Shown here: piece after piece, positions 1-6,420 of the stretch
Numbering within the stretch: position 1 is the stretch's first letter
Layout of the letters: each line of letters opens with the position of its first letter
NCBI GenBank assembly: GCA_015232795.1
Contig: JADFYX010000135.1
Span: 1 to 6,645, forward strand
Source: Magnetococcales bacterium
Lineage (GTDB): Bacteria > Pseudomonadota > Magnetococcia > Magnetococcales > JADFYX01
DNA length: 6,645 nucleotides
Direction: 5' to 3'
Notes under the pieces: generated by a model
The model's database searches: none
Told to the model about the DNA's origin: nothing
Seen by the model: the letters and a program-made list of their open reading frames with translations, nothing else
Program-made: the position numbers and the translations under genes

Positions 1-28
1 TTAAGGCTGCAAGCCAAATTCTAGTCCA
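1..28. other. Non-coding bases downstream of nuoN
   Basis: These 28 bases follow the nuoN stop in the direction of transcription. I see no ATG, no hairpin followed by a U-run, and no promoter. They are too short to tell whether the operon ends here or continues into another gene. Confidence 0.5.
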
Positions 29-1477
29 TTATTGAAACATGCGAATCGTGGTTTCAGTCCAAGCCAACAAAGAGCCAGGGAAGATACCCCAAACCAACAT
101 AATAATGCCACTCATCACCACAACAGCCTGACTGGAGGCACTAACTCTCATGGAGAATGCCGACTCAGCTTCGTCAAAGTACATATACTTAACTACACGC
201 AGATAATAGAAAGCACCAACAGCAGAGAAAAGTACACCAACAATGGCTACGGTTATCATGCCAGCTTTTACAGCAGCCATAAAGACATAAAGCTTACCGA
301 TAAACCCGGCAAGGGGAGGAATGCCACCCATTGAGAACATGAATGTTGCCATAAGTAGAGCTAAATATGGACGCCTTTTTGCCAAACCTTTAAAGTCGGT
401 GAGGTTATCACCGGTTCCATCTTGGTTTAATATCAATACCAAAGCAAAAGCTCCAGTGTTCATAAAAACGTAGATTGTTAGATAGATTAAAACACTCTGA
501 TAACCATCGCTGGTTCCAGTGGCTAGACCAATAAGCAAGAAACCAACATGGCCAATTGAAGAGTAGGCAAGCATACGCTTGATATTGGTCTGGGCGATTG
601 CTGCAAAGGAGCCTACCGCCAATGAGAGTACCGCCAAAAATTGCAGCAGTGGTCCCCATTGATCGTGCATAGCTGGAAAGGCAATTAAAAGTACTCGATA
701 AAGCACAGCAAAAGCTGCTACCTTTGGCATTACACCCATTAAAGCAGTAACAGAGGTTGGTGCGCCTTCATAGACATCCGGTGCCCACATATGAAAAGGT
801 GCCGCAGCAATTTTAAAGCTTAGACCGCCAATAATCATCACCATGCCTAGACCAACAGCAGGAGAAACGTGACCATGGGCACTAGCTAACCCTTGAGCAA
901 CTTCGCTAAATGTAACAGTTCCATATGAGCCGTAAATCAGGGATATACCATAGAGCAATACACCCGATGCCAGTGATCCAAGAATGAAATATTTCAAACC
1001 AGCTTCACTTGATTTTACATCTCCACGCTTAAACGCTGCCAAGACATAAATTGATAGGGACATAAGCTCTAATCCCAAATATAGCATGATGAAATCTCCA
1101 CTAGAGATCATAATCATACCACCAAGCATGGAAAACAGGACGATTACATAATATTCGCCACCGTCCATTTTGTTATCGCGGATATAGTTTAATGAGATAA
1201 GCAGAGGTAAAGCAGTAGCTATGCAGATCAACAACTTCATATAACGGGCAAATTGGTCGTCAACAAACATACCACCAAAAGTGGTTTGACCAGAGCCACC
1301 GGAAGCCATGATAGCAAGTGCGATTAAGCCTATGCCAAAAATCGACATCCAACCAATGGTTCCACGTCCCTCTTTACCATACCACGCGCTTAATAACAGC
1401 AATGCCATGGCTAGCAGAGCAACCAATATCTCTGGCAACATTAGGCCCAGGTTTATATCAGGCATTTGGACAGGCAT
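29..1477 (-). CDS. nuoN: NADH-quinone oxidoreductase subunit N, antiporter-like proton-pumping subunit
   Basis: NuoN is the antiporter-like subunit next to NuoK in the complex I membrane arm, and usually the last gene of the nuo operon. It is 482 residues with about 14 hydrophobic segments. Pumping residues seen are Glu137 (YLGLELMSLSIYVLAAF), Lys162 (GLKYFILGSLASG), Lys222 and His229 (SFKIAAAPFHMWAPDVYEGA), Lys252 (MPKVAAFAVLYR) and Lys395 (GFIGKLYVF). These line up with E. coli Glu133, Lys158, Lys217, His224, Lys247 and Lys395. The ATG at 1477 is chosen as the first in-frame Met; Met5 (ATG 1465-1463) is a possible alternative, and neither has a good Shine-Dalgarno, the nearest purine run being GAGAGAG about 12 bases before the first ATG. 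The TAA stop lies 28 bases from the window edge, so whether another gene such as a biotin ligase follows cannot be seen. Confidence 0.98.
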   Translation of the reverse strand: MPVQMPDINLGLMLPEILVALLAMALLLLSAWYGKEGRGTIGWMSIFGIGLIALAIMASGGSGQTTFGGMFVDDQFARYMKLLICIATALPLLISLNYIRDNKMDGGEYYVIVLFSMLGGMIMISSGDFIMLYLGLELMSLSIYVLAAFKRGDVKSSEAGLKYFILGSLASGVLLYGISLIYGSYGTVTFSEVAQGLASAHGHVSPAVGLGMVMIIGGLSFKIAAAPFHMWAPDVYEGAPTSVTALMGVMPKVAAFAVLYRVLLIAFPAMHDQWGPLLQFLAVLSLAVGSFAAIAQTNIKRMLAYSSIGHVGFLLIGLATGTSDGYQSVLIYLTIYVFMNTGAFALVLILNQDGTGDNLTDFKGLAKRRPYLALLMATFMFSMGGIPPLAGFIGKLYVFMAAVKAGMITVAIVGVLFSAVGAFYYLRVVKYMYFDEAESAFSMRVSASSQAVVVMSGIIMLVWGIFPGSLLAWTETTIRMFQ

Positions 1478-1496
1478 TGTTTATCAGCACTCTCTC

Positions 1497-1517
1497 AAAA
1501 AAAAATTATTAATTATT
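1497..1517 (-). repeat. AT-rich tract with nine-base homopolymer and tandem 7-mer before nuoN
   Basis: The plus strand has nine A (1497-1505), giving nine U in the nuo transcript, overlapping a tandem pair of AATTATT (1504-1510 and 1511-1517). The tract lies 20 bases upstream of the nuoN ATG, in the only gap over 30 bases in this operon segment. It is non-coding, so length changes would not shift a frame. An A/U-rich leader of this kind could act as a standby or S1-binding site for nuoN, which has a poor Shine-Dalgarno; this is inference. Confidence 0.45.
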
Positions 1518-1524
1518 CAAACGT

Positions 1525-1539
1525 CAGACCCTTGGCCTG
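1525..1539 (-). other. Small hairpin just after the nuoM stop
   Basis: On the minus strand CAGGCC, loop AAG, GGTCTG forms a six-pair stem with one G-U wobble, beginning 1 base after the nuoM TAA. It is followed by an AT-rich stretch and, about 19 bases later, nine U in the transcript. The stem is too short and the U-run too far away for a canonical intrinsic terminator. It may be an mRNA processing or 3'-end protection stem, or chance. Confidence 0.4.
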
Positions 1540-1540
1540 C

Positions 1541-3025
1541 TTAATACATTGCTACAGCAGTTGCACCAGCTTTAATTGTGTGCGACTGAACCAGCAACTG
1601 TTCAACTGAAGCGTGCATAATTTCCAGGAATGGCCCAGGGTAAAATCCGATCCAGAATATCAAAACAATCAAAGGTGCAAAAATCGCAAGCTCTCTTTTG
1701 TTCATATCTTTTAAAGCTTGCACCTCTTCACTATGAATAACCCCAAAGAAAACCTTTTTATAGAGCCACAACATATATGCTGCACCCAATACCAAACCAG
1801 TGGTCGCAACAACCGCAACACCTTTGTTGGCTAAGAAGGCTCCCAATAATATTAGAAACTCTCCAATAAATCCATTGGTCCCTGGTAGACCTACTGCAGA
1901 CATGGTAAACAGCATAAAAATTACTGCATAAACTGGCATAACATTAGCTAAACCACCAAATTTAGCAATCTCTCTTGTGTGCATACGGTCATAAATAACA
2001 CCAACCAATAAAAAGAGTCCACCAGCGACTATACCGTGGTTGACCATCTGCAATATTCCACCTTCAAGACCCTGTTGATTGAAGGAGAAAATTCCTATGG
2101 TTACAAAACCCATATGGGAGACAGATGAATATGCTATCAGCTTTTTCAGATCTTTTTGCATCAAGGCAACTAGTGCAGTGTAGACAATGGCAACCAAAGA
2201 GAGGCCAAAAACCATCGGCACAAAATAGCGGGATGCGTCTGGCAACATGGGTATAGAAAAACGTAGGAATCCATAAGCACCCATTTTAAGTAGTACACCA
2301 GCCAGAATTACCGAACCTCCTGTTGGAGCCTCAACATGGGCATCAGGTAACCAAGTGTGAAAAGGCCACATTGGTACTTTTACCGCAAATGAGACAAAGA
2401 AACCCAAGAACAACCAAATCTGCAGGTTGAAATCCAGAGGAACGTTCATAAGGTCAGGTATTGAGAACGTACCCGCTGTATTTTTCATTACAATAATGGC
2501 GATCAGCATCAAGACTGAACCAGCCAAGGTGTAGAGGAAAAACTTTAGCGCAGCATACACACGGTTTGGACCACCCCAGACACCGATCAATAAAAACATG
2601 GGAATCAGCATAGCTTCCCAGAGAATATAGAAGAGAATAAAATCTAGAGCACAGAAAACACCGATAACAAAGGATTCTAAGGCCAAAAATGCGATCATGT
2701 ACTCTTTGACCATTTTTTGCACAGATTCCCATGATGCAAGAATACACAAAGGGGTCAAAAATGCGGTCAATAGCACAAACGGCAGGCTTATTCCATCAAC
2801 ACCCATACGATAGGTGATGCCAAAAGCAGGCAGCCACGCAGACTCTTCCATAAATTGAAAAGCAGCAGTGGATGTATCAAAATCCAGCAACAATCTCAGG
2901 CTCAATACAAATGTAGCCAGTGAGACAATCAGTGCAATATATCGGGCTGTGTTTGCGTTATTCCTGGCCGCAATAATAATCGCTAATACACCGGCCAAAG
3001 GAAGAAATGTTACCAGACTCAGCAT
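1541..3025 (-). CDS. nuoM: NADH-quinone oxidoreductase subunit M, antiporter-like proton-pumping subunit
   Basis: NuoM is the middle antiporter-like pumping subunit of the complex I membrane arm, related to MrpD. The protein is 494 residues with about 14 hydrophobic segments. Residues needed for pumping are present: Glu137 (LWEAMLIPMFLLIG), Lys216 (AVKVPMWPFHTWLPDAHVEA), Lys247 (LLKMGAYG) and Glu389 (GFIGEFLILLG), equivalent to E. coli Glu144, Lys234, Lys265 and Glu407; the spacing Lys-Lys (31) and Lys-Glu (142) is the same as in E. coli. His304 (SSVSHMGF) and His330 (QMVNHGIVAGG) match the conserved channel histidines. The ATG opening MLSLVTFLPLAG is the usual NuoM start. AGGA lies 9 bases upstream in the 18-base gap after nuoL. 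Downstream, the TAA stop is followed at once by a small hairpin and then the longest intergenic gap of the window, 63 bases, before nuoN. Confidence 0.98.
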   Translation of the reverse strand: MLSLVTFLPLAGVLAIIIAARNNANTARYIALIVSLATFVLSLRLLLDFDTSTAAFQFMEESAWLPAFGITYRMGVDGISLPFVLLTAFLTPLCILASWESVQKMVKEYMIAFLALESFVIGVFCALDFILFYILWEAMLIPMFLLIGVWGGPNRVYAALKFFLYTLAGSVLMLIAIIVMKNTAGTFSIPDLMNVPLDFNLQIWLFLGFFVSFAVKVPMWPFHTWLPDAHVEAPTGGSVILAGVLLKMGAYGFLRFSIPMLPDASRYFVPMVFGLSLVAIVYTALVALMQKDLKKLIAYSSVSHMGFVTIGIFSFNQQGLEGGILQMVNHGIVAGGLFLLVGVIYDRMHTREIAKFGGLANVMPVYAVIFMLFTMSAVGLPGTNGFIGEFLILLGAFLANKGVAVVATTGLVLGAAYMLWLYKKVFFGVIHSEEVQALKDMNKRELAIFAPLIVLIFWIGFYPGPFLEIMHASVEQLLVQSHTIKAGATAVAMY

Positions 3026-3043
3026 TGCCTTACGTCCTGCCCA

Positions 3044-4960
3044 TCAAGAGTAAACGGTTACTAGAACCAAAAGACCAATTATCATAGCAAAAGCGTAATG
3101 GTAGACATAACCTGTCTGTACACCTCTAAACCATTGCGCTATACGACCACAAGTTGCAGCAATACCATTAACACCATATCCATCAATAATGGTAACATCT
3201 CCGGTCTGCCAGAACCCATTGCCTATTGCTTTGGCTGGTCTTACAAAAAGCTTGTCATACAATTTATCAAAGTACCATGCGTTAAGAAGGAACTTATAAA
3301 TACCAGAGTATGTCTCTGCTAAAATTTTAGGTAAAGTTGTCACCTTGATATAGAGAACCCAAGCTAACAATACACCTATCAAGAATGCTCCAAACGGCAA
3401 CCATTTGACCCATAATGCGACATGATGGGCATTGGCCATGGCATCATGACCTGGAGCCAGTACAATCGCCTCTTTAAACCAACCTCCGTGTACCATAGGC
3501 GCACCGAGCATTCCTGCGAATATCGCACCCACAGCCAAAACCAGCAGCGGAAAACGAATTGACCAAGGAGCCTCTTTAGCATGATCATAAGCGTGCTGAT
3601 CCCGAGGTTTGCCATGGAAGGTCATAAAGATAAGGCGGAATGAATAAAAAGAGGTCAATACCGCAGCTGTCATTCCCATAACCCAAGCAACCATTCCAAC
3701 TGTGGTATGAGAAGCATAAGCTGCCTCTAAAATTGCATCCTTGGAGAAGAATCCAGCTAGATATGGAAACCCTGTTAGAGCAAGAGTTCCAATCATCATC
3801 ACAGTATATGTGATGGGGATTTTTTTCCAGAGACCACCCATCTTACGCATGTCCTGCTCGTGATGCATGGCATGAATAACCGCACCAGCACTCAAAAATA
3901 GTAGAGCCTTAAAGAATGCATGGGTCATAAGATGAAAAATTGCTGCTGAGTATGCCGAAACACCTGCAGCAAAAAACATATAACCAAGCTGTGAACAGGT
4001 GGAGTAAGCGATAACCCGTTTAATATCGTTTTGCACCAGACCTACGGTTGCAGCAAATAGTGCTGTTGTTGCACCAACTAAGGTAACCACAGTAAGAGAG
4101 GTCTGTGATAGCTCAAACAGCGGTGAAGTACGGCAGACCATAAATACACCAGCAGTAACCATGGTTGCTGCGTGAATTAAAGCAGATACCGGAGTTGGTC
4201 CCTCCATAGCATCAGGCAACCAGGTGTGGAGAATAAATTGTGCCGATTTACCCATTGCCCCGATAAAGAGCAGCAAGGTGATTACTGTTATAGTATCAGA
4301 TGCACCAAAGATTATAAAATCAATGGTTTTTGGATATTGTGCGGTTGCTGCCATCTTGAACACTTCGGCATAATCGAGAGTGCCGAAGATCATATAGATA
4401 GCAAAGATACCCAATGCAAAGCCAAAGTCACCAACTCGGTTAACCAAGAACGCTTTCATAGCTGCGTTACAGGCTGACTCTTTTTGATACCAGAAGCCGA
4501 TTAGCAGATAAGAGGCAAGACCTACACCTTCCCAACCAAAAAACAGTTGCAAGAAGTTGTCGCCAGTTACCAACATCAACATAGCAAAGGTAAAAAAGGA
4601 GAGATAACTAAAAAAGCGCGGTTGATGAGGATCTTCTGCCATATACCCAATAGAGTAGATATGGATAAGAGTGGATATACCAGAGACCACAATGAGCATG
4701 GTTGCTGTAATTCTATCGATTAAAATACCGAAGTGAACCTTAAAATCACCTGCTACGATCCAGGAGAAAACCTCCTGACGTATCTCTGGAGCATCACCAA
4801 CGGCAATTTCCATAAAGACAATAATAGCCAACACCGCTGAGACCGTCATACCTAAGATGGTCACATTGCGAGCCATGACTTTGCCAATATACCGTCCAAA
4901 AAGGCCTGCAATCATAGAGCCAATTAACGGTGCAACGATTATGAGGAGTTCTCTGCTCAT
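3044..4960 (-). CDS. nuoL: NADH-quinone oxidoreductase subunit L, distal antiporter-like proton-pumping subunit
   Basis: NuoL is the distal proton-pumping subunit of the complex I membrane arm, related to MrpA. At 638 residues it has normal length, with about 16 hydrophobic segments. Key residues are all found: Glu144 in GWEGVGLASYLLIGFW, Asp178 in VNRVGDFG, Lys238 in GAMGKSAQFILHTWLPDAME, His263 in ALIHAATMVTAGVF, Lys351 in HAFFKALLFL and Lys407 in GFFSKD. They correspond to E. coli Glu144, Asp178, Lys229, His254, Lys342 and Lys399. The C-terminal part holds the long amphipathic lateral helix (about 550-612, including WYFDKLYDKLFVRP) that runs along NuoM and NuoN, then a final membrane helix (about 617-636). 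The ATG is the start that fits family alignments (residues 5-22 form the first helix), but no Shine-Dalgarno-like sequence precedes it; upstream are a small GC palindrome pair and the A/U-rich TTGTTTTAAT. It ends 18 bases before nuoM. Confidence 0.98.
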   Translation of the reverse strand: MSRELLIIVAPLIGSMIAGLFGRYIGKVMARNVTILGMTVSAVLAIIVFMEIAVGDAPEIRQEVFSWIVAGDFKVHFGILIDRITATMLIVVSGISTLIHIYSIGYMAEDPHQPRFFSYLSFFTFAMLMLVTGDNFLQLFFGWEGVGLASYLLIGFWYQKESACNAAMKAFLVNRVGDFGFALGIFAIYMIFGTLDYAEVFKMAATAQYPKTIDFIIFGASDTITVITLLLFIGAMGKSAQFILHTWLPDAMEGPTPVSALIHAATMVTAGVFMVCRTSPLFELSQTSLTVVTLVGATTALFAATVGLVQNDIKRVIAYSTCSQLGYMFFAAGVSAYSAAIFHLMTHAFFKALLFLSAGAVIHAMHHEQDMRKMGGLWKKIPITYTVMMIGTLALTGFPYLAGFFSKDAILEAAYASHTTVGMVAWVMGMTAAVLTSFYSFRLIFMTFHGKPRDQHAYDHAKEAPWSIRFPLLVLAVGAIFAGMLGAPMVHGGWFKEAIVLAPGHDAMANAHHVALWVKWLPFGAFLIGVLLAWVLYIKVTTLPKILAETYSGIYKFLLNAWYFDKLYDKLFVRPAKAIGNGFWQTGDVTIIDGYGVNGIAATCGRIAQWFRGVQTGYVYHYAFAMIIGLLVLVTVYS

Positions 4961-4970
4961 ATTAAAACAA

Positions 4971-4988
4971 TGCCGGCAGGACCGGTCC
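4971..4988. repeat. Two abutting perfect palindromes in the nuoK-nuoL gap
   Basis: Read on the minus strand, the bases right after the nuoK stop are GGACCGGTCC (10-base perfect palindrome, 4988-4979) followed without a gap by TGCCGGCA (8-base perfect palindrome, 4978-4971). In the transcript an alternative fold pairs CCGG of the first with CCGG of the second around the loop UCCUG. This GC-rich block fills most of the 28-base gap and stands out from the AT-leaning surroundings. It lies 10 bases before the nuoL ATG, where no Shine-Dalgarno is visible. A role in nuoL translation or mRNA stability is inference only. Confidence 0.6.
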
Positions 4989-5291
4989 TTATCCCTTCAA
5001 GGTGTCGATTTCTTCAACGTCAATAGTTGCCCGGTTCCTGAAAAATGTAACCAGGATGGCAAGACCAATAGCCGCTTCAGCTGCTGCGACAGTCAGCACA
5101 AAAAAAGTCATTATCTGTCCGTCTATATTGCCCATGTAGCTTGAAAATGCCACAAAGTTGATATTGACAGACAGAAGTATCAATTCAATGCTCATCATAA
5201 TGATAATAACATTGCGTCGATTAAGAAAAATACCAAAAACGCCAATGGTAAATAACAGGGCACTAAGTACCAGATAATGATCTAAACTCAT
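4989..5291 (-). CDS. nuoK: NADH-quinone oxidoreductase subunit K
   Basis: Small membrane subunit of complex I, homologous to MrpC of Mrp-type cation/proton antiporters, forming part of the proton channel next to NuoJ and NuoN. It is 100 residues, the normal family length, with three membrane helices at about 3-23, 28-50 and 59-84. Both pumping-critical buried glutamates are present at the same numbers as in E. coli NuoK: Glu36 (MMSIELILLSVN) in helix 2 and Glu72 (VAAAEAAIGLAIL) in helix 3. The Arg25-Arg26 pair in the cytoplasmic loop (LNRRN) is also conserved. The ATG start follows the nuoJ stop by 3 bases; its best ribosome binding site is a G-rich GAGGGGG inside the nuoJ end, about 11 bases upstream, so re-initiation after nuoJ is likely. 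The TAA stop directly abuts a 10-base palindrome that starts the nuoK-nuoL gap. Confidence 0.98.
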   Translation of the reverse strand: MSLDHYLVLSALLFTIGVFGIFLNRRNVIIIMMSIELILLSVNINFVAFSSYMGNIDGQIMTFFVLTVAAAEAAIGLAILVTFFRNRATIDVEEIDTLKG

Positions 5292-5294
5292 TGC

Positions 5295-5891
5295 CTAAGA
5301 AGCCCCCTCACCAGATGCTACTTTTTTAAGTTCAACAGCCTCAGCACGAGTACGAGCAAGCTGCTTGGGTATATTTTGCTGTTTAGGACGCTTACGTACA
5401 CGGTAAGTCAATACTATTGCACCAACCAAGGCCACTAGCAATATTATAGAGGCAATCTCAAAGGGAAGAAGATATTTGGTATAAAGTATCCGCCCTATCT
5501 CCATTGTGTTTGTTATTTCACCAGCAACTGCCACCATGCCGTCATGTTCAACATGAACCTGGGTAATAATAACAATCATCTCTATAAGGATAACCACACC
5601 AACAGCTATGCCTAACGGCAGATACTGTACAGCTTCCTCTTTTAATGTAGAAAATTCTACATCAAGCATCATTACGACAAAGAGAAACAGAATGGCGACT
5701 GCTCCCATATAGACCATTACTAAAATGGCCGCCAGGAATTCAGCCCCCAACAACACAAATAGTGCTGCTGTGGTGAAAAAAGTCAGGACCAGAAACAAGA
5801 CCGAATGGACCTGATTTTTTGCACTGACTACACCGAGTGCTGCAACAACGGTGATCGTCGCAAAAAGGTAGAAAACTATATCCGCTACCAT
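5295..5891 (-). CDS. nuoJ: NADH-quinone oxidoreductase subunit J
   Basis: Membrane subunit of complex I lying between NuoH and the antiporter-like subunits; in known structures a helix 3 pi-bulge here takes part in coupling quinone reduction to pumping. The protein is 198 residues with five hydrophobic segments: about 3-23, 29-49, 53-76, 91-110 and 142-164. The hallmark helix 3 block is present (GAEFLAAILVMVYMGAVAIL at 49-68, then LFVVMMLD to 77), with Glu51, Tyr61 and Asp77. Helix 5 carries the conserved LPFEIASIILLVALVGAIVL (142-161). After it comes a basic, hydrophilic tail of about 34 residues (RVRKRPK onward, ending SGEGAS), a tail style I recall from alphaproteobacterial-type NuoJ. The ATG start has GAGG 5 bases upstream. 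The TAG stop lies 3 bases before the nuoK ATG, strongly suggesting coupled translation. No truncation or missing key residue seen. Confidence 0.97.
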   Translation of the reverse strand: MVADIVFYLFATITVVAALGVVSAKNQVHSVLFLVLTFFTTAALFVLLGAEFLAAILVMVYMGAVAILFLFVVMMLDVEFSTLKEEAVQYLPLGIAVGVVILIEMIVIITQVHVEHDGMVAVAGEITNTMEIGRILYTKYLLPFEIASIILLVALVGAIVLTYRVRKRPKQQNIPKQLARTRAEAVELKKVASGEGAS

Positions 5892-5911
5892 GATTACCTC
5901 AAAACCCCTAA

Positions 5912-6406
5912 CTACCGATATTTACCGTCAGCTTCAATACAGGCATCAATCTCATTTTTAAAACGTTCGCCATTATTCAACAGCTTGGTTTTGGTATGAT
6001 AGAGATCAGCCCGCGACTCACCATGATACTCAAAGTTTGGAGTCAGGACCACAGCCTCAACTGGGCAGGCTTCCTGACAAAAACCGCAAAAAATACATTT
6101 TGTTTGATCAATGTCATAAACAGATGTAATACGTTTTTGCGCCGTACTATCAACATCAATCTTAATATAAATAGCCTGTGCGGGACAGACTGCTTCACAT
6201 AGTTTACAAGCCACACATCTTTCAGTACCATCACTGTATTTCCGCAGGGCATGCTCACCACGAAATCTTGGGGAGATTGGTGTTCTCTCCTCTGGGTACT
6301 GGATGGTAATATTAGGCTTGAAAAAGTGTTTCAGGGTCACAGCCATACCCTGAGCCAACTCAATTAACATAAAACTGCCAAGAAACTGTTTGATATCGAT
6401 ACCCAT
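5912..6406 (-). CDS. nuoI: NADH-quinone oxidoreductase subunit I, two 4Fe-4S ferredoxin-type subunit
   Basis: NuoI is the hydrophilic peripheral-arm subunit that carries iron-sulfur clusters N6a and N6b and hands electrons to NuoB (cluster N2) near the quinone site. With the ATG at 6406 it is 164 residues. Two CxxCxxCxxxCP motifs are complete: CVACKLCEAVCP (Cys 64, 67, 70, 74) and CIFCGFCQEACP (Cys 104, 107, 110, 114), so both tetranuclear clusters can form. An N-terminal amphipathic stretch (about residues 7-29, ending HFFKP) is the usual membrane-surface anchor, followed by the conserved SPRFRGEHALR block (residues 45-55). The end, in YR, is typical of the short proteobacterial form. The frame also opens with an in-frame TTG directly before the ATG (6409-6407). 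I prefer the ATG because the strong site AGGAG lies 8 bases ahead of it but only 5 ahead of the TTG. The gene sits 14 bases after nuoH and 20 before nuoJ. Confidence 0.98.
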   Translation of the reverse strand: MGIDIKQFLGSFMLIELAQGMAVTLKHFFKPNITIQYPEERTPISPRFRGEHALRKYSDGTERCVACKLCEAVCPAQAIYIKIDVDSTAQKRITSVYDIDQTKCIFCGFCQEACPVEAVVLTPNFEYHGESRADLYHTKTKLLNNGERFKNEIDACIEADGKYR

Positions 6407-6410
6407 CAAC

Positions 6411-6419
6411 TACTCTCCT
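6411..6419 (-). promoter_or_regulatory. Ribosome binding site deciding the nuoI start
   Basis: On the minus strand the nuoH-nuoI gap reads CAGGAGAGTAGTTG before ATG. AGGAG is the strongest Shine-Dalgarno match near any start in this window. Its distance to the ATG (8 bases) is close to ideal, while the in-frame TTG immediately before that ATG is only 5 bases away. This supports the ATG at 6406 as the true start. Confidence 0.75.
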
Positions 6420-6420
6420 G

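Noticed and set aside
32..334. Plus-strand open frame of 100 codons opposite the nuoN 3' end
   Set aside because: It lies wholly opposite nuoN, has low-complexity polar composition (Asn/His/Ser rich) with no recognisable domain, and is explained as the antisense shadow of a conserved membrane protein.
1497..1530. Possible sigma-70 promoter in the AT-rich stretch before nuoN
   Set aside because: TTGAAT and TAATAAT strings occur, but not as a -35/-10 pair with proper spacing; AT-richness alone makes such matches cheap.
3026..3045. Four-codon mini-frame ATG GGC AGG ACG TAA whose ATG overlaps the nuoL TGA stop, ahead of nuoM
   Set aside because: A TGATG overlap can signal re-initiation, but so short a frame is expected by chance and AGGA 9 bases before the nuoM ATG is a sufficient ribosome binding site.
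3820..3826. Run of seven T (seven A in nuoL mRNA) as a possible slippage or programmed frameshift site
   Set aside because: The run encodes Lys379-Lys380 and the start of Ile381 in an intact NuoL. The full-length frame continues with conserved motifs, and there is no supporting stop, overlap or downstream structure.
29..4960. Sequence similarity among nuoN, nuoM and nuoL (for example the W-PD-EAPT/EGPT loops)
   Set aside because: This is the well-known ancient paralogy of the three antiporter-like subunits, not a recent duplication or a new repeat.
4857..5144. Plus-strand open frame of 95 codons spanning the nuoL start, gap and nuoK end
   Set aside because: It overlaps two highly conserved genes on the other strand, and its product resembles no family I know. 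Treated as chance.
6043..6261. Minus-strand 72-codon frame and an opposite-strand 68-codon frame inside nuoI
   Set aside because: Both overlap the Cys-motif region of nuoI in other frames; nuoI explains the sequence fully.
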